The translations under genes and the position numbers were made by a program. Source: Hyphomicrobiales bacterium (GTDB taxonomy: Bacteria; Pseudomonadota; Alphaproteobacteria; Rhizobiales; Xanthobacteraceae). Taken from it: DNA of 17,299 nucleotides. Location of the stretch: the NCBI GenBank assembly GCA_026400425.1, contig JAPLPC010000341.1, positions 1 to 17,299 of the forward strand. The letters run 5' to 3'. The notes beneath the pieces are model-generated. The model had not been told where the DNA came from. It was given only the letters and a program-made list of their open reading frames with translations, and did not search any database. Within the stretch, counting starts at the first letter, position 1. Each line of letters begins with the position of its first letter. Shown here in pieces: positions 12,530 to 17,299 of this stretch.

Positions 12530-12895
12530 ATGTCGGAAAGTTCTGTCGGAGTAAAAAACGTGCGTAGAGAAATCGCGATTGTGGCTGGTGCCAAAGACTG
12601 GGGTGACACCCGCGAAAGCTGGCTAGCCCGCGTTCCTCACAAGGTCAAAACCGTCTCATTCAGAACCGTGAAAGCCCTTTGGTATGGCGAGATTTCAGAT
12701 CCTGATCACTGGGCAGCTCGGGACATCCGACGAGCAGCAGAGCTTATTGAAGCCCGTAGCGAGGCGGCTTCCCTTGCGATCAAATTTCAGAAGACGGCCG
12801 GAGGAATGCGCATTGCGGATGAGAATTTTTATAGCACGGACATTGATCGCTTGGAGCGGATCGCTCGCGTCCTTAGCGGTCTGGATCGCACCTGA
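12530..12895 (+). CDS. Phage hypothetical protein, possible helix-turn-helix
   Basis: The 121-residue protein has an N-terminal helical part, VKNVRREIAIVAGAKDWGDT, then SFRTVKALWYGEISDPDHWA and a long helix ARDIRRAAELIEARSEAA. The spacing suggests a divergent helix-turn-helix, and similar proteins occur in rhizobial prophages. The start at 12530 has GAGGG 7 nt upstream; the ATG at 12515 lacks one. It opens the continuous rightward series. Confidence 0.65.
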   Translation: MSESSVGVKNVRREIAIVAGAKDWGDTRESWLARVPHKVKTVSFRTVKALWYGEISDPDHWAARDIRRAAELIEARSEAASLAIKFQKTAGGMRIADENFYSTDIDRLERIARVLSGLDRT

Positions 12896-12912
12896 AATCA
12901 CAGGGAAGGGCT

Positions 12913-13149
12913 ATGACCACCAAGATTGAAGTCATCAAGCTTCATCAGGCATGGCCTCACTGGACTGCAAAGCGCTTGGCTCAGACGCTCAAGTGCTCTG
13001 AAGCCTACATTAGAGCGTGTCGGGTCCGTTACGGCCTCGACATTCCAAAGACCCAGGGTCGGGAGAACACGATCTTCAACCTTGGTAAGGCTGCCCGTAA
13101 GGCAGGGCTAACGGTCGATCAGCTATTAAAGATGGGGTCTAGGAAATGA
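12913..13149 (+). CDS. Small helix-turn-helix protein, 78 aa
   Basis: WTAKRLAQTLKCSEAYIRAC at residues 17-36 is a clear helix-turn-helix of the homeodomain-like/transposase type, and the basic C-terminus AARKAGLTVDQLLKMGSRK adds helices. GGGAAGGG precedes the ATG. Its stop overlaps the next start as ATGA. The next gene opens with a similar helix-turn-helix (EHFNCRREYVRTAARRL), so the pair may be an old duplication or act together. Confidence 0.7.
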   Translation: MTTKIEVIKLHQAWPHWTAKRLAQTLKCSEAYIRACRVRYGLDIPKTQGRENTIFNLGKAARKAGLTVDQLLKMGSRK

Positions 13150-13586
13150 GTTTGGCGGACGAGATCATGGAGATGAGCGCAGCAAACCCAGCGTGGGATG
13201 CTGGTAAACTGGCTGAGCATTTCAATTGCCGTCGCGAGTACGTCCGAACTGCTGCTAGACGGTTGAAGTTCAAGATCAAGGTCTTTCGGGTTGGACTTTG
13301 GAAACCGGAAGATGACGCGCGGCTTCGCCACCTCCGAGAGGTCGAAAGACTGACATGGGCGAAGATTGCTGAAGTGATGGACCGCCCGCAATCCTCTTGC
13401 TCGAACAGGCATGATTTTCTCGTGTCGCCGCCCATCAAGACGAATCTAGTGCCCGACCGCGTGAACATCCCAGCGGATAGGTTTGCCGATCGTGACGCCC
13501 GGATCAATCGAGAGCATCGCGATTTGACCGCGGCTTTCATGGGCGATCCAAAGCCGGGATTTAGCGCGTTGGAGCGACGAGCATGA
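13146..13586 (+). CDS. Two-domain DNA-binding protein: helix-turn-helix plus Myb/SANT-like
   Basis: Residues 15-42 read PAWDAGKLAEHFNCRREYVR then TAARRLKFK, a helix-turn-helix. Residues 52-90 read WKPEDDARLRHLREVERLTW then AKIAEVMDRPQSSCSNRHDF, which fits a Myb/SANT-like tri-helix with its spaced tryptophans. The C-terminal ADRDARINREHRDLTAAFMG followed by DPKPGFSAL is a short motif frequent at the end of rhizobial phage regulators. Probably a phage transcription regulator. Starts by ATGA overlap and ends by ATGA overlap. Confidence 0.75.
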   Translation: MSLADEIMEMSAANPAWDAGKLAEHFNCRREYVRTAARRLKFKIKVFRVGLWKPEDDARLRHLREVERLTWAKIAEVMDRPQSSCSNRHDFLVSPPIKTNLVPDRVNIPADRFADRDARINREHRDLTAAFMGDPKPGFSALERRA

Positions 13587-13783
13587 AGCCGACGCCGAAG
13601 CCAACGCCGATCGCTGAAGTAATCCGCCGCATTCAACCGCTGGCGCCAGCACGCAAGGCCGCTCACCTGCGAGCTTTGATCGAGGTCGAGAAGAAACGAT
13701 CTTGTCGCCGCGGTGAGCTTGAAGCCGCATTGAAGCACGTCGTCAACACGGATCTGCAGAGGGCGAACGGTGTCAAGCACTGA
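13583..13783 (+). CDS. Small basic phage protein, 66 aa
   Basis: KPTPKPTPIAEVIRRIQPLA, then helices with many Lys and Arg (RKAAHLRALIEVEKKRSCRR). Overlaps the gene before as ATGA and the next gene by 14 nt. No family known. Confidence 0.55.
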   Translation: MKPTPKPTPIAEVIRRIQPLAPARKAAHLRALIEVEKKRSCRRGELEAALKHVVNTDLQRANGVKH

Positions 13784-13967
13784 GACGGTCTGGGTCAATA
13801 TCTACCATGAATTTCGTGGTGCATGTGGTTCCGCGCATGCAACGCGGGCGGATGCTGACGTGTGGTTCAAGAGCCGCATAGCATGCGTCGAGGTGCCTTA
13901 CACCATAGGGCAGGGCCTCACTGAAAAGGAACTAGAACGAATGGGAGCAGCCAATGTTCGTCCTTGA
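13770..13967 (+). CDS. Small phage protein, 65 aa, GTG start
   Basis: SSTETVWVNIYHEFRGACGS continues with RADADVWFKSRIACVEVPYT, then an end like EKELERMGAANVRP. The GTG at 13770 has GAGGG 7 nt upstream. It overlaps the previous gene by 14 nt and the resolvase gene by 14 nt. Similar short proteins with an N-terminal VWVN occur near phage recombination genes as I recall, with no known function. Confidence 0.6.
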   Translation: MSSTETVWVNIYHEFRGACGSAHATRADADVWFKSRIACVEVPYTIGQGLTEKELERMGAANVRP

Positions 13968-14337
13968 AATGCCGTTCCCGCCTTCGGTGAACGACGCGAA
14001 CCGGATTGGCAAGAGCCGTAAGACGGGGAAGGTCGTTGTCTTTGGCGACAAGGGCAAACTGAAGTTTCTGAAGGATGCTGATGCGCTCTATATGGCGCAA
14101 CAGCGGCGCCTCAGCTTCGTCGGCGGCCCGTTCACCTATCATATCACGCTGAACGAGAAGATGCGCAAGCCCGCGATGGATGGTGATAACCGGGGCAAGT
14201 ACGTCCTCGATTATCTGCAGCGCGTCGGCCTGATCGAAAACGACAAGCTCGCTGAGGGCGGTTCCTGGTCGTGGGGACCATGCGAGTTTGGATGCAGTGT
14301 CATCGTCAAACCATATCAAGAGGGAGAAGTAGCATGA
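13954..14337 (+). CDS. RusA-family Holliday junction resolvase
   Basis: The 127-residue protein opens MFVLEMPFPPSVNDANRIGK, the RusA N-terminal strand and substrate loop, and contains PAMDGDNRGKYVLDYLQRVG followed by LIENDKLAEG. Asp76, Asp78, Lys82 and Asp97 align at a constant offset of +6 with the essential Asp70, Asp72, Lys76 and Asp91 of E. coli RusA, so the active site is complete. RusA dimers cut four-way junctions at CC sites, resolving intermediates of phage recombination or replication. GGGAGC before the ATG serves as ribosome site. The gene lies five genes upstream of DUF1367 and three upstream of the Rad52-like gene's neighbourhood, forming one recombination cluster. Confidence 0.9.
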   Translation: MFVLEMPFPPSVNDANRIGKSRKTGKVVVFGDKGKLKFLKDADALYMAQQRRLSFVGGPFTYHITLNEKMRKPAMDGDNRGKYVLDYLQRVGLIENDKLAEGGSWSWGPCEFGCSVIVKPYQEGEVA

Positions 14338-14621
14338 GAACGTCAATGTCGGAAGTCGCATACGATGTCGAGCAGGCTGCTCGCTTCGTCGATCATCTGG
14401 AGCCGTTCGACTACAATACCAAGGTCAAGAAGCACCTTGAATTGATCGAGGCCGGCGCCGAGATGACCGCACGTCATGCCCGCGCGATCGATCGCCAGCC
14501 GTGTTTCCAGACCCGTGCACGTTCGGAGCTGGATCAAACGGAAGCCACGCTAGAGCGTGCATTGGCTCACATCCGCGCTGCCAAGGCCACCTATGACCGC
14601 AAGCCGCAGGAGGTCCGGTGA
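14334..14621 (+). CDS. Helical phage protein, 95 aa
   Basis: MRTSMSEVAYDVEQAARFVD is followed by LIEAGAEMTARHARAIDRQP and LERALAHIRAAKATYDRKPQ. It is almost entirely alpha-helical with heptad-like spacing and no known domain. The ATG overlaps the rusA stop (ATGA) after a GGGAGAAG ribosome site. It may be a partner of the recombination proteins on either side. Confidence 0.65.
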   Translation: MRTSMSEVAYDVEQAARFVDHLEPFDYNTKVKKHLELIEAGAEMTARHARAIDRQPCFQTRARSELDQTEATLERALAHIRAAKATYDRKPQEVR

Positions 14622-15385
14622 TGTCAAACCTTGCTCTTGTTGGCCATAACCAACCGCCAAGCCCGGTTGATCTCGCCGGCATTACCATCAATGCCATGTC
14701 CGAGTTCATGAAGGCCAATCCAACCATCGCAGACGAAGCGACGGCACGCGAGGCCAAGTTGCTGTGCGACCGAGCGAAGGCGGCTTTAGAGGAAATCGAG
14801 ACGGAGCGCGACAAGCTTGTTCGCCCCCTCAATGAACAGGTTGACGCGATCAATCTGAAATACAAGTCGCTCCACAATAGCGACAAGAAGAAGCCCGGAA
14901 CATATGACCGGATCTTCATTGAGCTGAAAGCTCGGCTTGGCGCCTTCATGCTGAAGGTCGAGGAAGAGCGCAAGAAGGTTGCCGATGCCGCTGCTGCCGC
15001 TGCTGCTGAAGCTGCCCGCATTGCCCGTGAGGCGATCGAGAAAGAGCAGGAGGCCATCGCTAACGCCAAGGTTGGCGAGGTCGATGTTGATGTGGTTGTT
15101 GTGACGCAGGAAGCAGATGCATCTTTTGCTGACTACGAGCGCGCATCCCGTGCCGCGGCGCTGGCTGAACGTGATGCCAAGGTCAAGCTGGGTGGCGGAT
15201 TTGGCCGGGCCGCGTCTCTGCGCACGGTCGAGACGCTTCACCTGAATAGCTACAACCGGGCAATCAAGGCTATCGGGCCAAACGACAAGATCAAGGATGC
15301 GATCCTGTCGGCTGCCCGTGACTATAGAAAGGCCCATGGCGAGCTGCCGGAGGGTGTTTCTGCGACCACTGAACGGGTGCTGTGA
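14621..15385 (+). CDS. Coiled-coil phage protein upstream of the Rad52-like gene
   Basis: The 254-residue protein starts MSNLALVGHNQPPSPVDLAG and has a long coiled coil (LLCDRAKAALEEIETERDKL, then an AAAAAAEAARIAREAIEKEQ Ala/Glu-rich helix at about 120-145) and a C-terminal LRTVETLHLNSYNRAIKAIG with ILSAARDYRKAHGELP. Such proteins often sit beside single-strand annealing proteins in phage genomes; the C-terminal block resembles ones I recall there. No nuclease motif is seen. The ATG at 14621 overlaps the upstream TGA; a GTG at 14618 is one codon earlier. The VGHN motif recurs in the DUF2312 gene. Confidence 0.72.
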   Translation: MSNLALVGHNQPPSPVDLAGITINAMSEFMKANPTIADEATAREAKLLCDRAKAALEEIETERDKLVRPLNEQVDAINLKYKSLHNSDKKKPGTYDRIFIELKARLGAFMLKVEEERKKVADAAAAAAAEAARIAREAIEKEQEAIANAKVGEVDVDVVVVTQEADASFADYERASRAAALAERDAKVKLGGGFGRAASLRTVETLHLNSYNRAIKAIGPNDKIKDAILSAARDYRKAHGELPEGVSATTERVL

Positions 15386-16044
15386 TGTTTTCAAGCGAGC
15401 AAAACGAACAACTGAAGGCAAAGCTAGCGCCATCCGCCGTCAAGTCGCGGCAGCAGGGCGGCTCCAAAGTCTCCTATGTGGAAGGCTGGCACGTCATTGC
15501 CGAAGCCAACCGCATCTTTGGTTTCGACAAATGGACCCGCGAGACGCTGGACATCAAATGCGTTTCCGAAAGCGCGCGTGAGATTGGGGCACAGAAAAAC
15601 CCCGGCTGGGGTGTGACCTATATCACGAAGGTCCGCGTCATCGTTGATGGTGTAGCCCGTGAAGGCTGCGGCGCCGGCCATGGCATTGATCGCGACCTTG
15701 GGCAGGCCCATGAGAGCGCAATCAAGGAAGCTGAGACGGACGCAATGAAGCGGGCCTTCATGACGTTTGGCAACGTATTCGGCTTGGCTCTGTACGACAA
15801 GAAGCAAGAGAACGTCGGTGAGCCGGAATCCGTCATCAACGAAGCGATGACCAAGCGGATGGAATACGTCCATGAGTGCGGCGAGGCCATCGCGGCATTT
15901 ACCGATATCGAGAAGCTCAAAGCCTGGTGGGAAGGGCAGGGCGATGCCCGCCGCGCTCACAAGCTTGATCCCCAGCAAGTCAACGCACTCAAAACCGCCG
16001 TCATGAATCGTCGTGACGCACTCACCGTGAAGGAAGCAGCATGA
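15385..16044 (+). CDS. Rad52/Rad22-family single-strand annealing protein
   Basis: The 219-residue protein contains VSYVEGWHVIAEANRIFGFD (residues 29-48), WTRETLDIKC, KVRVIVDGVAREGCGAGHG and ESAIKEAETDAMKRAFMTFG followed by NVFGLALYDK (about 110-138), the ordered blocks of the Rad52/22 domain (PF04098). Such proteins coat single strands, anneal complementary DNA and drive homologous recombination without RecA. The C-terminal third is helical. The ATG at 15385 shares its A with the TGA of the preceding coiled-coil gene. With RusA, the SSB-like protein and DUF1367 it forms the phage recombination module; a dedicated 5'-3' exonuclease is not visible in this window. Confidence 0.9.
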   Translation: MFSSEQNEQLKAKLAPSAVKSRQQGGSKVSYVEGWHVIAEANRIFGFDKWTRETLDIKCVSESAREIGAQKNPGWGVTYITKVRVIVDGVAREGCGAGHGIDRDLGQAHESAIKEAETDAMKRAFMTFGNVFGLALYDKKQENVGEPESVINEAMTKRMEYVHECGEAIAAFTDIEKLKAWWEGQGDARRAHKLDPQQVNALKTAVMNRRDALTVKEAA

Positions 16045-16283
16045 CCGACCGCTATGACGCCGTGATTTCCCGCAAGGATAAGCAGGGCAAGACCCGATAC
16101 ACCAAGATCGGCGCCGCATTCCCCGCCAAGGGCGACAACGGCGGCTTTAACATCGTGCTCGATGCATTGCCGATGCCGAACGCTGAAGGGCAGGCTTGGA
16201 TTTCGCTGTTCGTTCCGAAGCCGCGGGATGGTGCGCCAGCGCGTTCCGGTGGTGACGATATGCAGGACGATGTGCCGTTCTGA
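16041..16283 (+). CDS. Small SSB-like phage protein with acidic DDVPF tail
   Basis: The 80-residue protein has a beta-strand-rich body (KQGKTRYTKIGAAFPAKGDN, GGFNIVLDALPM, AWISLFVPKP) and a flexible, acidic end GGDDMQDDVPF. The D-D-x-P-F terminus copies the partner-binding tip of bacterial SSB (DDDIPF), though the body is too short for a complete OB fold of the usual type. Position right after the Rad52-like gene suggests it loads or replaces SSB on single strands. This role is inference. It starts by ATGA overlap and ends TGATG with the next gene. Confidence 0.65.
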   Translation: MTDRYDAVISRKDKQGKTRYTKIGAAFPAKGDNGGFNIVLDALPMPNAEGQAWISLFVPKPRDGAPARSGGDDMQDDVPF

Positions 16284-16717
16284 TGAAGTTCATTGCCCAG
16301 AAACATCTTGGCGCACTCCGCCCGACCGATGAGGCCGGGCAGGATGCGTTGCGTAAGCTGGGCAATGGCGAGCTTGTCACTGTCGAGTTCCGCAAGTCTC
16401 GCAACATCAAACATCACCGCATGTTCTGGGCGCTCATGTCGATCGTTCACCAGAACATGGATCACGATCGATATCCGACCGTCGAGGATCTGACATCGGC
16501 AATCAAGATCGCCGCGGGGCTGCGCACACGCATTGAGTTGCCCAACGGTGAGGTTGGTTTCATCCCCGGAAGTATTGCCTTCCACAAGATGGATCAGGCC
16601 GCATTCAGCGAGTTCTACGATCGCGTCTGCGACCTCATTGCCAAGCATTTCTTGCCAGGCGTGGAGTCAGACGCCCTGAAAGAGGAAGTCGAGATCATGT
16701 GTGGGATGCGATCATGA
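16283..16717 (+). CDS. DUF1367-family phage protein (NinB-region type)
   Basis: The 144-residue protein reads GALRPTDEAGQDALRKLGNG, VTVEFRKSRNIKHHRMFWAL, YPTVEDLTSAIKIAAGLRTR and GEVGFIPGSIAFHKMDQAAF followed by SEFYDRVCDLIAKHFLPGV. The HRMFWAL core and GSIAFHKMDQxAFSEFYDR block are the DUF1367 signature. These genes lie in nin-like recombination regions of lambdoid and other phages beside Rad52/RusA type genes. Biochemistry unknown to me. It is coupled by TGATG to the SSB-like gene and ATGA to the HNH gene. Confidence 0.8.
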   Translation: MKFIAQKHLGALRPTDEAGQDALRKLGNGELVTVEFRKSRNIKHHRMFWALMSIVHQNMDHDRYPTVEDLTSAIKIAAGLRTRIELPNGEVGFIPGSIAFHKMDQAAFSEFYDRVCDLIAKHFLPGVESDALKEEVEIMCGMRS

Positions 16718-17079
16718 GCAGAGCCATAGATACCCTATGGGTAGCCAAGAACGAGGACCAGGCTATCCCGCCACGGGTCAAGCTCCGCATCTTCGCGGCT
16801 GCCGGCGGACTCTGCGAGGAATGCACCAACCTGATCGTTGGCAAGTTACGTCCCGAGTACGATCACAAGATAGCCCTGATCAACGGGGGAAGCCACACAG
16901 AGGACAATCTGCAGGTTCTGTGCAGTGAGTGCCACAAGGTCAAAACCCGCGCCGACGTGGCTGAGAAGTCCGTCATGGCCCGCAAGCAACGCAAAGCCGC
17001 TGGTATCAAGAAGCCGCGAACTATCCGTAGCTGGCGCCGCTTTGATGGAAGTGTAGTAACGGCACCGCGAGAACGATAA
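16714..17079 (+). CDS. HNH endonuclease
   Basis: The 121-residue protein has a zinc site from Cys34 and Cys37 (GGLCEECTNL) with Cys70 and Cys73 (LQVLCSECHKVK), and the nuclease core DH at 50-51 (EYDHKIALINGGSHTEDNLQ) with Asn65. His74 and the basic C-terminus (ARKQRKAAGIKKPRTIRSWR) complete the fold. Phage HNH enzymes act in DNA packaging, replication or as homing-type nicking enzymes; here it ends the recombination block, not beside terminase genes. The start at 16714 follows by ATGA overlap. Confidence 0.88.
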   Translation: MSRAIDTLWVAKNEDQAIPPRVKLRIFAAAGGLCEECTNLIVGKLRPEYDHKIALINGGSHTEDNLQVLCSECHKVKTRADVAEKSVMARKQRKAAGIKKPRTIRSWRRFDGSVVTAPRER

Positions 17080-17175
17080 TTCGTGGTGCATAGCGAGTAA
17101 TCCACTTGCGTTTCTAAGCCTGCGTATCGGCTTTATGTGTTATCATTCACATCTGATTTGCATCAGGGGCAATCC
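17080..17175 (+). promoter_or_regulatory. Short gap before the DUF2312 gene
   Basis: These 96 bp are the first break in the rightward gene chain after 12913. A small stem AAGCC (17116-17120) / GGCTT (17129-17133) and a TATCAT (-10-like, 17141-17146) are present, but no good -35 box. A separate promoter for the next gene is possible but unproven. Confidence 0.3.
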
Positions 17176-17299
17176 ATGGACAATTCAAGCGACGCGGCAA
17201 TGGTCGGGCACAATACTGCCCCGGATCAGCTCAAATCTATCGTTGAGCGTATCGAGCGCCTCGAAGAAGGAAAGAAGACCATCTCCGACGACATCAAGG
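17176..17299 (+). CDS. DUF2312 / GapR-like DNA-binding protein (cut by right edge)
   Basis: The first 41 codons read MDNSSDAAMVGHNTAPDQLK then SIVERIERLEEGKKTISDDI K. LKSIVERIERLEEGKKTI is the coiled-coil signature of DUF2312, the family of Caulobacter GapR, a nucleoid protein that binds overtwisted DNA ahead of forks and polymerases. The rest lies beyond the window. GGGG at 17167-17170 serves as ribosome site. Chromosomal alphaproteobacteria have their own copy; this one is phage-borne. The N-terminal VGHN motif is shared with the coiled-coil protein at 14621. Confidence 0.8.
   Translation, partial: MDNSSDAAMVGHNTAPDQLKSIVERIERLEEGKKTISDDIK

Noticed and set aside
13811..17091. Recurring TTCGTGGTGCAT-like 12-mer at about 13813 and 17081
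   Set aside because: One copy lies in a coding sequence and the match is short; likely chance, though GGTGCAT also occurs in the immunity region.
1..17299. CRISPR array, insertion sequence or defence island
   Set aside because: No regularly spaced repeats, transposase or known defence gene was found on either strand.

Overview
The window looks like a chromosome segment of a Rhizobiales alphaproteobacterium, most likely of the Bradyrhizobium/Rhodopseudomonas/Tardiphaga group (Nitrobacteraceae), with a temperate prophage inserted at a tRNA gene. The taxonomic call rests on recalled protein families and gene order (ubiquinol-cytochrome c chaperone, DUF177, plsX, fabH, ihfA, MerR); no database search was run.

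Positions 1-6456 are host core genome. A Bug/TctC-type periplasmic solute-binding protein (truncated by the window edge) and the outer-membrane assembly lipoprotein BamE lie on the minus strand. Divergent from them run a cytochrome bc1 assembly chaperone, a DUF177/YceD protein, plsX and fabH (phospholipid and fatty-acid initiation), ihfA, and a MerR-family regulator that carries an apparent one-base frameshift. A complete tRNA-Pro(GGG) gene ends at 6456.

From about 6457 to the right edge the DNA is prophage, and the window ends inside it. The leftward early operon, read from 10222 down to 6526, consists of tiny, mostly overlapping genes, two phage-encoded tRNAs (Arg-UCU and Leu-UAA) inside a 19-bp direct repeat, an AlpA/Xis-like gene and a tyrosine integrase whose N-terminal 50 or so residues lie in another frame. 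The centre, 10223-11579, is the immunity region: a leftward XRE repressor followed by an exported protein gene, and a divergent Cro-like gene whose promoter carries an 18-bp motif repeated exactly upstream of the leftward operon. This resembles a lambda-type OL/OR layout.

The rightward early region, 12010-17299, holds small membrane or unknown ORFs, three helix-turn-helix-like proteins, and a recombination/replication module: RusA resolvase, a coiled-coil protein, a Rad52-family annealing protein, an SSB-like small protein, a DUF1367 protein and an HNH endonuclease. A DUF2312 (GapR-like) gene is cut by the right edge. Nearly every rightward gene overlaps the next by ATGA or TGATG, so they are probably translationally coupled. 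No structural, packaging or lysis gene is visible.

The points most worth a second look are the repeat-flanked tRNA cassette, the split integrase, the shared operator, the apparently leaderless Cro-like gene, the antisense ORF conflict at 12090-12500, and an N-terminal VGHN peptide shared by two unrelated phage proteins.
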